From Sphingopyxis sp. H050 (GTDB taxonomy: Bacteria; Pseudomonadota; Alphaproteobacteria; Sphingomonadales; Sphingomonadaceae), in the NCBI RefSeq assembly GCF_001468265.1, contig NZ_LNRZ01000003.1:496001-560000 (forward strand): 64,000 bases of DNA, written 5' to 3'. Both the position numbers and the translations under genes were made by a program. Shown here piece by piece: positions 35,383-43,278 of the stretch. Below the pieces are notes generated by a model. That model was not told the origin of the DNA, did not search any database, and saw only the letters and a list, made by a program, of their open reading frames with translations. Every line of letters begins with the position of its first letter. Position 1 is the first letter of the stretch.

Positions 35383-36058
35383 GGGTCGGCGCGGCGCCCT
35401 CGGGCGCCGCGAAGCCGAGCGCGGCGAAGCGATCGGGGAAAGGCGCCTCGGCGATTATTGACGGCTTGACGTCACGTTTCACGACCAGCCGTTCGGCGTG
35501 GAGCATCGTGCGGTCGCGCTTGCCGCCGGTGCCGTAAACGGGATCGCCGACGATCGGGAAACCCAGCCCTGCGAGCGCGTGGACGCGCAGCTGGTGCGTG
35601 CGGCCGGTCTCGGGGCGGAAGCGCAGCAGCGCGCGGCCATTCGCTTCGGCAAGCTTTTCCCAGTGCGAGACCGAGGGCTTGCCGTTCGGATCGGCGATCA
35701 TCCGCCAGCCCTCTTCGGCGGTCGAGGTCTTGCCGAGCGGCAGGTCGATCGTGCCGCCGTCGCCGGGGGGAATGCCATCGAGGATCGCGAGATATTGCTT
35801 CTCGACCTCGCGCCCCTCGAACGCGCGGGTAAAGCGGCCGTGCGCCTTGGGATTGCGCGCGAGCAGCAGGCAGCCCGAAGTGTCGCGGTCGAGCCGGTGA
35901 ACGGGCAGCGGCCAGCGTTTGAAGCCGAACTTCAGGAGGTCGAGATGATTTTCGAGGCTGAGGCTGCCGTCGCGCGGCGCGTCGACGGGCAGGCCTTCGG
36001 GCTTGTCGATGACGAGGGCCTCGCCGTCGAGGAAGAGAACACGGTCTGAAAGAAGCAT
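35375..36058 (-). CDS. RluA-family pseudouridine synthase
   Basis: 227 residues. It isomerises uridine to pseudouridine in rRNA or tRNA. The catalytic Asp57 is in PVHRLDRDTSG, and FRPETGRTHQLRVH and the LVIDKPEGLPVD start are typical. There is no S4 domain, which suits the TruC/RluA-like short group. Its exact target is unknown. It is 6 bases downstream of the DODA-type gene and overlaps arfB. Confidence 0.88.
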   Translation of the reverse strand: MLLSDRVLFLDGEALVIDKPEGLPVDAPRDGSLSLENHLDLLKFGFKRWPLPVHRLDRDTSGCLLLARNPKAHGRFTRAFEGREVEKQYLAILDGIPPGDGGTIDLPLGKTSTAEEGWRMIADPNGKPSVSHWEKLAEANGRALLRFRPETGRTHQLRVHALAGLGFPIVGDPVYGTGGKRDRTMLHAERLVVKRDVKPSIIAEAPFPDRFAALGFAAPEGAAPTRG

Positions 36059-36064
36059 GCCGCG

Positions 36065-36889
36065 CTATACGGCGACGCTCTCCTCGCCGAAAGCGTAAAC
36101 GTCCATCGCAAGCACGGCATAGGTGGTGCTGGCGTGGAGGCGCTTCGCGTGCAGACGATTCCCGTCGGCGCCGGCGCCCATCGCGACGAACAGCGGCAGG
36201 ATATGATCGGGGGTCGGGTGATTGTCCTTGCCGTGCGGCGCGCGGTCGACCGCGTGCAGTACATCGTCGATGGCGTTGGCCTCCATGCGGCCGGCGACCC
36301 AGGCGGTGAAATCGGTGACCCAGGCCGGCGCGGGCGCGCCGATCGCGGGGCGGGTCGTGAAGAAGGCGCGGAGATTGTGGGTGATGCTGCCCGACCCGAT
36401 GATCAGCACGCCCTCGTCGCGCAGCGGGGCGAGCGCCTGGCCCAGCGCATAATGCCATTCGGGCGGCGCGTTCGAGGCGATCGAGAGCTGGACGACGGGA
36501 ACGTCCGCGTTCGGGTAGATGACCGACAGCGGCACCCAGGCGCCGTGGTCGAGCCCGCGTTCGGGATCGGCGATGACGGTCAGCCCGTGGCCGGCAAGCA
36601 GATCGATGAGGCGCGCCGCCAGTGCCGGATCGCCGGGCGCGGGATAGCGCATCGCGAACAGCTCGTCGGGAAAGCCGCCGAAGTCGTGGATCGTCGGCGG
36701 CGCTGGCGAAGCGGTCACGGTCGCGCGTCCGCCCTGATCCGCCGCGTCATGATGCGCCGACACGACGAGGATCGCGCGGGGGCGCGGCAGCGAGTTGCCC
36801 AGCCCGGCGAGGAAATCCCGCGCCGGGCTGGGCTCGAGCGCCATCATCGGCGAGCCATGCGAAAGGAAAAGGCTCGGGAGACGGCGCAT
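36065..36889 (-). CDS. DODA-type extradiol dioxygenase-like protein (YgiD-like)
   Basis: 274 residues. Class III extradiol ring-cleaving dioxygenase family, with metal ligands expected in FLSHGSPMM (His near residue 11), ILVVSAHHD, RGLDHGAWVPL and GSGSITHNLRAFF. Members open aromatic rings such as DOPA or catechol derivatives; YgiD is the bacterial relative. It lies between wrbA (4 bases) and the rluA-like gene, in a run of quinone/aromatic-handling genes. Confidence 0.85.
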   Translation of the reverse strand: MRRLPSLFLSHGSPMMALEPSPARDFLAGLGNSLPRPRAILVVSAHHDAADQGGRATVTASPAPPTIHDFGGFPDELFAMRYPAPGDPALAARLIDLLAGHGLTVIADPERGLDHGAWVPLSVIYPNADVPVVQLSIASNAPPEWHYALGQALAPLRDEGVLIIGSGSITHNLRAFFTTRPAIGAPAPAWVTDFTAWVAGRMEANAIDDVLHAVDRAPHGKDNHPTPDHILPLFVAMGAGADGNRLHAKRLHASTTYAVLAMDVYAFGEESVAV

Positions 36890-36893
36890 CGGA

Positions 36894-37496
36894 TCAGGCG
36901 ATCAGCTTGGCGGCGGTCTTTGCGACGCGCTCGCCCAGATAGCGGGCGCCGCCGAGATCGGCTTCGCTCGGCTGGCGCGACCCGTCGCCGTCGGCGACTG
37001 TCGTCGCGCCATAGGGCGCGCCGCCCTTGACCTCGCCAACGCCCATCTGGCCGGCATAGCCATAGTCGAGCCCGACGATCGTCAGGCCGAAGTGGAGCAG
37101 ATTGGTCAGCACCGAGAAGAGCGTCGTTTCCTGCCCGCCATGCTGCGTCGCGGTCGAGGTGAAGGCCGCGCCGACCTTGCCGTTGAGCTTGCCCTGCGCC
37201 CACACGCCGCCGGCGGCGTCCCAGAAGCTCGCCATCTGGCTCGCCATGCGGCCGAAGCGCGTCGGGGTGCCGACGACGATCGCGTCATAGGTCGCAAGCT
37301 CGTTCGGATCGCTCAGCAGCGGGTGCGCGGTGTCGGTCTTGAACCCCGCGGCCTCGATCACCGCCTGCGGGGCGGTTTCGGCGACGCGGCGGATGTCGAC
37401 CTCGGCGCCAGCGGCGCGCGCGCCCTCGGCGACGGCATCGGCCATCTGTTCGACATGACCATAGCTCGAATAATAAAGCACCAGTACCTTGGCCAT
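36894..37496 (-). CDS. wrbA: NAD(P)H:quinone oxidoreductase, WrbA
   Basis: 200 residues. A flavodoxin-like FMN enzyme that reduces quinones by two electrons, avoiding semiquinones. Signature stretches: [53 protein letters not shown] and [11 protein letters not shown]. It follows azoR after a hairpin and is in the same direction as the DODA, rluA and arfB genes. Confidence 0.93.
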   Translation of the reverse strand: MAKVLVLYYSSYGHVEQMADAVAEGARAAGAEVDIRRVAETAPQAVIEAAGFKTDTAHPLLSDPNELATYDAIVVGTPTRFGRMASQMASFWDAAGGVWAQGKLNGKVGAAFTSTATQHGGQETTLFSVLTNLLHFGLTIVGLDYGYAGQMGVGEVKGGAPYGATTVADGDGSRQPSEADLGGARYLGERVAKTAAKLIA

Positions 37497-37520
37497 CTTT
37501 CAGTCCTTTCCTTGCAGAGA

Positions 37521-37557
37521 GGCCGCCGCCACGCGGGAGGAGGCGTGCGGCGGCGGC
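37521..37557 (-). promoter_or_regulatory. GC-rich intergenic hairpin between azoR and wrbA
   Basis: GGCCGCCGCCACGC pairs with GCGTGCGGCGGCGG-type sequence around an 8-base loop, giving a stem of about 13 bp. It lies 8 bases after the azoR stop and 25 bases before wrbA. It may attenuate or protect the downstream part of the message. A similar GCCGCCGC hairpin flanks azoR on its other side. Confidence 0.5.
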
Positions 37558-37564
37558 TTTGGGA

Positions 37565-38161
37565 TCAAGCGGCCTGCTTGAGGTCGTCGATTGCGGCGGT
37601 TGCGCGGTTCACGACATCGCCATCCATCATCTGCTGACCGGCGTCGATTACGGTGACGTCGGTGATGCCGACGAAGCCGAGAACATGACGAAGATAGCCG
37701 GTCGCGAAATCATAGTCACTGCCGACCGGCACGCCGCCCGACGCGACGACCAGATAAGCCTTCTTGTCCTTCAGCAGGCCTTCGGGGCCGGCTTCGGTGT
37801 AGCGGAAGGTACGGCGGGCGCGGGCGATCAGGTCGATCCATGCCTTGAGCGCGGCGGGAATGCCGAAATTGTACAGCGGCACGCCGATGACGATCGTGTC
37901 GGCGGCTTCGAGTTCGGCGATCAACTCGTCCGAGGTCGCGAGCGCGGCCTTCTGCTCGGCGCTGCGGTCGGCGTCGTCGGTGAAGTTGGCGAACACCCAG
38001 CTTTCGTCGAGCAGCGCCGGCGGCGTCGCCGCGAGGTCGCGGTGGACGACTGTGGCGCCATAGCTCTGGCCGAGCAGGCGCTCGACGAGGCGGTCGGCCA
38101 GGGTGCGGGTGGTCGAGCCCGTGTGGCGGGCGCTGGCGTCGATGCGAAGAATATTGGTCAT
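37565..38161 (-). CDS. azoR: FMN-dependent NADH-azoreductase
   Basis: 198 residues. A flavodoxin-fold enzyme (AzoR/AcpD) reducing azo bonds and quinones with NADH. Features: ILRIDASARHTGSTTRTLAD at the N-terminus, VPLYNFGIPAALKAWIDLIARA (FMN site), GLLKDKKAYLVVASGGV and the tail LGFVGITDVTVIDA. It is second in the likely operon pirin-azoR-wrbA-DODA under the divergent LysR regulator. Confidence 0.93.
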   Translation of the reverse strand: MTNILRIDASARHTGSTTRTLADRLVERLLGQSYGATVVHRDLAATPPALLDESWVFANFTDDADRSAEQKAALATSDELIAELEAADTIVIGVPLYNFGIPAALKAWIDLIARARRTFRYTEAGPEGLLKDKKAYLVVASGGVPVGSDYDFATGYLRHVLGFVGITDVTVIDAGQQMMDGDVVNRATAAIDDLKQAA

Positions 38162-38198
38162 GGCGTAACTCCTTTGGACTGGATCAGGTGGAAGGGGT

Positions 38199-38236
38199 GG
38201 GCCGCCGCCGACAGGGAGGGGGAGGAGCGGCGGCCC
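38199..38236 (-). promoter_or_regulatory. GC-rich intergenic hairpin between pirin and azoR
   Basis: A perfect 10-bp stem GGGCCGCCGC / GCGGCGGCCC around an 18-base purine-rich loop. It lies 11 bases after the pirin stop and before the azoR ATG. Its stem core resembles the hairpin at 37521-37557. Confidence 0.5.
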
Positions 38237-38247
38237 GGGGGGGCTGG

Positions 38248-38943
38248 TCAGAGGCTGTCGACGAGGACCAGCTCGGCGTCGTCGATCGCTTCGACCTCGA
38301 TCGTGCCGACATCGCGGAGCGCGATACCGTCGCGGGGGTCGGCATCCTGACCGTTGACGCGGATGCGGCCCTTGGCGGCGACCAGATAGGCGTGGCGCCC
38401 GCCTTCGAGGTCGTAGGACACGCTCTCGCCGGCATTGACCGTTGCCGCGGCGACGCGGGCGTTGGCGCGGATCGGCAGCGCTTCATCGCCCTCGATCCCG
38501 CTCGCCAGCGTCACGAACTGGCCCGACCGGTCGGCTTTCGGAAACTGGCGCGCGCCCCAGCCGGGATTGCCGCCGTCGCGGTCGGGCATGATCCAGATCT
38601 GGAACAGCGTCGTTTCCTCATCCTCGAGGTTGAATTCGCTGTGCGTCACGCCGGTGCCGGCGCTCATCACCTGGACGTCGCCCGCCGCGGTGCGGCCGGT
38701 GTTGCCCATGCTGTCACGGTGCGTGATCGCGCCGCTGCGGACATAGGTGATGATCTCCATGTCGCGGTGCGGGTGCGGCGGAAAGCCCGACTGCGAGGCG
38801 ATCGCATCGTCGTTCCAGACGCGCAGCGCGCCCCAGCCCATCCGATCGGGCGCGTAATAATTGGCGAACGAGAAGTGATGACGGGCATCGAGCCAGCCGT
38901 GGTTGGCGTGGCCCAGCGTGTCGAATTTGCGAATGTCGATCAT
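38248..38943 (-). CDS. Pirin-family protein (bicupin)
   Basis: 231 residues from MIDIRKFDTLGHANHGWLDA; a longer frame exists to 39012 but would run into the regulatory region. Cupin metal ligands appear in GFPPHPHRDMEIITYV (His-x-His) and VTHSEFN. Bacterial pirins such as YhaK/YhhW act as quercetinases or redox sensors. It lies first in the minus-strand run with azoR and wrbA, divergent from a LysR gene, so quinone or oxidative stress is a plausible inducer. Confidence 0.88.
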   Translation of the reverse strand: MIDIRKFDTLGHANHGWLDARHHFSFANYYAPDRMGWGALRVWNDDAIASQSGFPPHPHRDMEIITYVRSGAITHRDSMGNTGRTAAGDVQVMSAGTGVTHSEFNLEDEETTLFQIWIMPDRDGGNPGWGARQFPKADRSGQFVTLASGIEGDEALPIRANARVAAATVNAGESVSYDLEGGRHAYLVAAKGRIRVNGQDADPRDGIALRDVGTIEVEAIDDAELVLVDSL

Positions 38944-39046
38944 CGGGCTTGTCCTTTCTCTTGGCGCCGCCCTCTCGGCATCGGTGCCGGGCGGTGCATC
39001 TGTTGAGGACAAAATAGGCGTTTCGATCGTTTCTAAAATAGCCTAG

Positions 39047-39067
39047 ATGGAAAATCATCGTTTCCAT
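39047..39067. promoter_or_regulatory. LysR-type operator palindrome
   Basis: A perfect inverted repeat ATGGAAA-N7-TTTCCAT lies between the divergent pirin and LysR genes, ending 14 bases before the LysR GTG. The sequence ATCGTTTC occurs at 39026-39033 and again at 39057-39064, 31 bases apart (about three helix turns). This is the usual arrangement of LysR regulatory and activation sites. Confidence 0.7.
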
Positions 39068-39081
39068 TCAGGAGTAATTGC

Positions 39082-40017
39082 GTGGCGCTTCCCGATTATG
39101 AAGGCTGGGCCTGTTTCGTCGCCGTCGCCGATGGCGGCAGCTTCACCGCCGCGGCGGCCGCGCTCGGGCTGTCGAAGGCGAGCGTGTCGAAGGCGGTGAC
39201 GCGGCTCGAGGCGTCATTGGGAATCACCTTGCTCCACCGAAGCTCGCGCGTCGTCGCCGTGTCGACCGCGGGGGCGGGGCTGCTCGACGAGGCGCGCGCG
39301 ATGGTCGCGGCGGCGACTGCGGCGACCGAAGCGGCGCGCGGCGACCGCGTCGATCTCGCAGGCCCGATCCGCCTCGCCGCGCCGATGAGCTTCGGGATCA
39401 AGGTGCTGGGCCCGCCGCTCGCCGCTTTTCTGGAGCAGCATCCGGCGGTGCAGATCGAGGTGGCGCTCAGCGATGCGCGGAGCGACCTGCTCGCCGAGGG
39501 GATCGATCTTGCGCTGCGCATCTCCAGCATGGAGGATTCCAGCCTGCTGGCACGGACGATCGCGCCGGTCGCCACCTCGGTGCTGACGAGCCCCGCCTAT
39601 CTCGATCGCTATGGCACGCCGCGCCACCCGCTCGACCTCTCGGATCACCGGCTCGTCGGCTATGGTCACCGCGACAAGGTGTTCCCGATCCGCTTCCACC
39701 GTGCGGGCGAGGAGGCGACGGTCGTCCCGACCGGGCCGCTGTTCGCGAACAATGGCGACATCGTGGTGCCCCTGCTGCTCGCGGGAAGCGGCATCGCGGT
39801 TCTGCCCGACTTCATCGCGGAAGCGGAACTCGCCTCGGGGGCGCTTGTCCGCATCCTCGCCGACTGGTCGCTGCCGTCGTCGTTCCTGCACCTGCTGTCG
39901 CCGCCGTCGCGGCTCCGCCCGGCGCGCGTAAGGGCGCTTTCGGACTATCTGGTCCAGGGGCTGAAGCAGTCGTGCACCGGCGCGCACGCGCATCACCTGG
40001 CGCTCGGCCGGCCGTGA
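39082..40017 (+). CDS. LysR-family transcriptional regulator
   Basis: 311 residues from a GTG. N-terminal winged helix (FVAVADGGSFTAAAAALGLSKASVSKAVTRLE, about 12-43) and a periplasmic-binding-protein-like effector domain with PIRLAAPMSFG at about 94-104. It resembles the subgroup that controls adjacent quinone-reductase/azoreductase genes. It is divergent from pirin-azoR-wrbA and probably autoregulates through the palindrome upstream. Confidence 0.9.
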   Translation: MALPDYEGWACFVAVADGGSFTAAAAALGLSKASVSKAVTRLEASLGITLLHRSSRVVAVSTAGAGLLDEARAMVAAATAATEAARGDRVDLAGPIRLAAPMSFGIKVLGPPLAAFLEQHPAVQIEVALSDARSDLLAEGIDLALRISSMEDSSLLARTIAPVATSVLTSPAYLDRYGTPRHPLDLSDHRLVGYGHRDKVFPIRFHRAGEEATVVPTGPLFANNGDIVVPLLLAGSGIAVLPDFIAEAELASGALVRILADWSLPSSFLHLLSPPSRLRPARVRALSDYLVQGLKQSCTGAHAHHLALGRP

Positions 40018-40070
40018 AAATCGATCCCGAAACTGTTGCCGATAAGCCGCGACTCGTGGATTCCTGCGGG

Positions 40071-40085
40071 TTAAACCAAAATTAA
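40071..40085. promoter_or_regulatory. CtrA box upstream of ctrA
   Basis: A perfect TTAA-N7-TTAA, with a following C, lies 127 bases before the ctrA ATG. This is the recognised CtrA-binding sequence in alphaproteobacteria. A further half site GTTAA is at about 40110. It implies direct autoregulation of ctrA, as known in Caulobacter. Confidence 0.8.
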
Positions 40086-40211
40086 CCTTTTCCCTTCATT
40101 GCTTTCATGGTTAATGTTCCGGCAGCCCTGCAACGGGGGTGGTCGGTGGCACTGCGAAGGGGGCCGCGGACGGGTTGCGGGTCCATCGTGGGAACAATCA
40201 AGGGGTGCCCA

Positions 40212-40919
40212 ATGCGCGTACTGCTGATCGAGGACGAGCCGACGACCGCGAAAGCGATCGACACGATGCTCACGACCGAAGGCTTCAATGTCTATACCAC
40301 CGATCTGGGGGAAGAAGGCTTGGACCTGGGTAAGCTCTATGACTACGACATCATTCTGCTCGACCTGAACCTGCCCGACATGCACGGCTACGACGTGCTG
40401 AAAAAGCTGCGCACCGCCAAGGTGCAGACGCCGGTGCTGATCCTGTCGGGCATTTCGGAAATGGATTCGAAGGTGCGCTCGTTCGGCTTCGGCGCCGACG
40501 ATTATGTCACCAAGCCCTTCCACCGCGACGAGCTGGTCGCCCGCATCCATGCGGTCGTCCGCCGGTCAAAGGGCCACAGCCAGAGCGTCATCAAGACGGG
40601 CAAGCTGGCGGTCAATCTCGACACCAAGACGGTCGAGGTCGACAGCGTCCGCGTGCATCTGACCGGCAAGGAATATCAGATGCTGGAGCTGCTTTCGCTC
40701 CGCAAGGGCACGACGCTGACCAAGGAAATGTTCCTGAACCACCTCTATGGCGGCATGGACGAGCCCGAACTGAAGATCATCGACGTCTTCATCTGCAAGC
40801 TGCGCAAGAAACTCGCGCTCGCCTGCGGCGGCGAAAATTATATCGAGACGGTCTGGGGCCGCGGTTATGTCCTGCGGGACATCGACGAAGAAGGGAATGA
40901 AGTGCGCCGGGTCGCCTGA
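40212..40919 (+). CDS. ctrA: Cell-cycle response regulator CtrA
   Basis: 235 residues. OmpR-type regulator: receiver domain with the phosphoacceptor Asp51 ([12 protein letters not shown]), acid pocket ED at 8-9 and Lys in VTKPFH, followed by a DNA-binding domain from about 120 containing [20 protein letters not shown] and the [15 protein letters not shown] wing. The sequence is nearly the textbook alphaproteobacterial CtrA. It controls cell-cycle, motility and chromosome-replication genes. Longer frames upstream start inside the regulatory region; the ATG at 40212 fits homologues. It ends in a strong terminator. Confidence 0.97.
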   Translation: MRVLLIEDEPTTAKAIDTMLTTEGFNVYTTDLGEEGLDLGKLYDYDIILLDLNLPDMHGYDVLKKLRTAKVQTPVLILSGISEMDSKVRSFGFGADDYVTKPFHRDELVARIHAVVRRSKGHSQSVIKTGKLAVNLDTKTVEVDSVRVHLTGKEYQMLELLSLRKGTTLTKEMFLNHLYGGMDEPELKIIDVFICKLRKKLALACGGENYIETVWGRGYVLRDIDEEGNEVRRVA

Positions 40920-40952
40920 GCCGCTTCAACGGAGAGTTTTAAACGGGGGACA

Positions 40953-40982
40953 CCGGCGCGGAGCAATCCGCGCCGGTTTTTC
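40953..40982 (+). terminator. Rho-independent terminator of ctrA
   Basis: A 10-bp perfect stem CCGGCGCGGA / TCCGCGCCGG with a GCAA tetraloop, followed by TTTTTCC. It starts 34 bases after the ctrA stop. Confidence 0.93.
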
Positions 40983-41040
40983 CTTGCGGGCGGCGCGACA
41001 TCCGAACGCGACCGGTTGCGGACACTAAGGTTACCCTTAA

Positions 41041-41121
41041 CCCGTTCGCATCGAGCGAAGTCGAGATGCCCCTCAGTCGTGCATACCTTCGGGGTGTCTC
41101 GACTTCGCTCGACACGAACGG
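41041..41121. repeat. Dispersed hairpin repeat, family B, copy 2 (inverted)
   Basis: It is the reverse complement of the copy at 18663: the left arm carries GCATC/GATGC and the right arm GTGTC/GACAC, each able to fold alone. With the family C copy at 41169 and the ctrA terminator it occupies most of the 398-base gap 40920-41317; nothing else was recognised there. Confidence 0.85.
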
Positions 41122-41168
41122 AGATAGGGGACGGTCTGAAAACGACCGAAACAAGACATTTATAGCTT

Positions 41169-41271
41169 CGTCATCCTGAACTTGTTTCAGGATCCACGGC
41201 CTACCGTTTCCTTCGGCGCGGCATTTCATTCGAGCTCAGCCCATGGATGCTGAAACAAGTTCAGCATGACG
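41169..41271. repeat. Dispersed hairpin repeat, family C, copy 2
   Basis: Hairpins ATCCTGAA-cttg-TTTCAGGAT and GCTGAA-acaag-TTCAGC match those at 32165, with one base pair changed from C:G to T:A on both sides of the stem. It ends GCATGACG and faces the PilZ gene at 41318. Confidence 0.9.
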
Positions 41272-41317
41272 AGAATTGAGGGGCAGCTAACCACCCCAGA
41301 GCCGTCGATCGGTCGCC

Positions 41318-41764
41318 CTACCGTTTCCGCCCGAAATGCCCCGGCACCGTCGTCCCGCGCGTCAGCCCTGGGCGCCAGGTGTCCATCTTGGGTGGCGGGA
41401 CGATCTGGAAATCGGCGGTGCTGTCGGCCGTGCGGAGATCATCGACGTGCGACGAGGCGCGGAGGCGCATCGTTTCGACCGCCTTGTCGGTCTCGATGCC
41501 GAAGCGCGTCCCCGCAACCCAGCGTACCGTGCCGAGCATCGCCTCGTGACCCGGCAGGAAGACGGTCATGCGTTCGCCGATTTGCAGGATATGCGGGCCC
41601 TGTCCGCCAAGGCCGGTTTCGGACACGTTGCGAATCGTGATGTCGAAGCGGCCGAGCCGTTGGCAGCCGAGCGACCCCTTCACCAGACGCGACTGCCGCG
41701 GCTGGCGTTTTTCGTCCGGTGCGGTTGAGGCGGAAGCCTCGGGATTCGACATGGGCGCGACCAA
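41318..41764 (-). CDS. PilZ-domain protein, weak N-terminal motif
   Basis: 148 residues. A PilZ fold with [D/N]xSxxG as NVSETG (about 46-51) and a polar N-terminal ~20 residues. The Arg motif reads KRQPRQSR, with RxxR spacing rather than a clean RxxxR, so c-di-GMP binding is less certain. The C-terminal ~35 residues (Pro/Lys-rich) are outside the domain. It stands alone between repeats and an M28 peptidase gene, transcribed in the same direction as that gene. Confidence 0.78.
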   Translation of the reverse strand: MVAPMSNPEASASTAPDEKRQPRQSRLVKGSLGCQRLGRFDITIRNVSETGLGGQGPHILQIGERMTVFLPGHEAMLGTVRWVAGTRFGIETDKAVETMRLRASSHVDDLRTADSTADFQIVPPPKMDTWRPGLTRGTTVPGHFGRKR

Positions 41765-41859
41765 TTACTCTCCGCCCGGTCACCCACGTCCGGCGGTCAT
41801 TTTGGTCCCATCGATGCCATAACGCGCGAAGGTAAATTTTCGTTTGTCGTCTTTGATAA

Positions 41860-43182
41860 TTATTGCGCTGGCGGAAGGCCGCCGAAGGTCACGATACTTT
41901 CCTCGCCTGTCGCCGAAACCGCTGAAACGCCGAAGAAATTATCATCGACGATAACGCCTTTCAGCGTCCGTCCGGCCGCGGCGGTATCGGCCGGCACGAG
42001 CTGGCTGTGGGTCCAGTCGCCGCCATCCGCGCGCCGCCAGTAAATGCGGTAGGCGGCGGCGCCGTCCACCTGGGTCCAGCTGATTTTCGTGTCCGAGCTG
42101 ACTGCACCGTCGATGCTGACATTCGCCGGCGCAGGAGGAGCCGCCGCGAGTTCGCGCGCAAGGGCGACGTTGAGCGCGGTCACGCGCGCCAGATAGGGAA
42201 AATCCATCTCGTCGATGGTGTCGCCATATTTGCGGCCGTTTTCGGTGCGCAGATCCTGATGCTGATGGTCGTAATCCTCGATCCCGACGGTGAAGCGGAT
42301 CGCAGGATAGCCGAGTTCGAGCGAGGGGAGATGGTCACCGCCGCGGCGGAAGCGGTCGGGACGGCGCACCGCGAGCACTTCGAGGCCGATGGCGGGATTG
42401 GCTTCGCCGGCGCGAACCGCGGCTTTGGCGAGCGCTCGCGACGGGCCGTCGTCCTCGCCGCCGATGCCGCGGCGCGCGAGTTGCGCGGCCAGGTCCTCGG
42501 ACGCGCGAATGCCCTCGCTGAAAACCCTGACCCGATTGTCGACGATCGTGCCGTCGGTGCCGTGCGTCCCGCCGACGATGTCGTTGTTGAGCATTGCGAC
42601 GACCTGCCAGCCCTTGTCCTTGGCGTGGCGTGCGATCAGCTTGCCCCCCCACAGGCCCTGTTCCTCGCCCGAGAGCAGCGCATAGACGATCGTTGCGCGA
42701 TGCTTGTCCTTCGAGAGCAGGCGCGCGGCCTCCAGCACCAGCGCGGTGCCCGATCCGTCATCGTTCGCGCCCGGTGCGTCGCTGGTGTAATCCATCGGAT
42801 CGGTGACGCGGCTGTCGATATGACCGGCGATGATGATCACGCGATTGAGGTCGCTACCCTTCTGGATCGCAAGGACATTCTCGACGACTACGCCCGACGG
42901 CGCGCGCGGCCCCTCGAAACGGTCGCTGATGCGTTCGACGGTCAGGCAGCCGCCGCAGGCTTTCGAGATCCGCGCGAATTCGCCCGCGCCCCAATTGCGC
43001 GCGGCGCCGATGCCGCGCTTGGGATCGGTCGCCGAGGAGAGGGTGTGGCGCGTGCCGAAGGCGACGAGCTTTTCGACGAGCGCTTTCAGCCGCGCGGGAT
43101 CGGCGGCGGGGGTGTCGTCCTTGGCGAGGGCGGGGGCGGGCGCGGCGAGCAGCAGCGCGGCGGCGAGGGCGGTTCTGATCAT
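41860..43182 (-). CDS. Secreted M28-family metallopeptidase with fibronectin-like tail
   Basis: 440 residues with a signal peptide (MIRTALAAALLLAAPAPALA). Zinc ligands of M28 aminopeptidases are in IIAGHIDSRVTDP, APGANDDGSGTALVLEAARL and LLSGEEQGLWGGK. About residues 350-440 form a likely fibronectin type III domain (ISWTQVDGAAAYRIYWRR). It should degrade peptides in the periplasm or outside. It is downstream of a small envelope protein gene, separated by a hairpin. Confidence 0.87.
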   Translation of the reverse strand: MIRTALAAALLLAAPAPALAKDDTPAADPARLKALVEKLVAFGTRHTLSSATDPKRGIGAARNWGAGEFARISKACGGCLTVERISDRFEGPRAPSGVVVENVLAIQKGSDLNRVIIIAGHIDSRVTDPMDYTSDAPGANDDGSGTALVLEAARLLSKDKHRATIVYALLSGEEQGLWGGKLIARHAKDKGWQVVAMLNNDIVGGTHGTDGTIVDNRVRVFSEGIRASEDLAAQLARRGIGGEDDGPSRALAKAAVRAGEANPAIGLEVLAVRRPDRFRRGGDHLPSLELGYPAIRFTVGIEDYDHQHQDLRTENGRKYGDTIDEMDFPYLARVTALNVALARELAAAPPAPANVSIDGAVSSDTKISWTQVDGAAAYRIYWRRADGGDWTHSQLVPADTAAAGRTLKGVIVDDNFFGVSAVSATGEESIVTFGGLPPAQ

Positions 43183-43216
43183 GCCGCTTCATGCGGCGCG
43201 GCCCCGACGGATGCAA

Positions 43217-43252
43217 GAGGCCCGCCGCGTGGGGTCTCCACGGACGGGCCTC
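43217..43252 (-). terminator. Hairpin terminator after the 43279-43821 gene
   Basis: An 8-bp outer stem GAGGCCCG / CGGGCCTC encloses a CGTGG/CCACG inner stem. It lies 26 bases beyond the stop of the minus-strand envelope gene and before the M28 start. The T-run is poor on the minus strand, so termination may be partial. Confidence 0.6.
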
Positions 43253-43278
43253 TCGTTTCATTTCAGCGGGTCAGCGGC

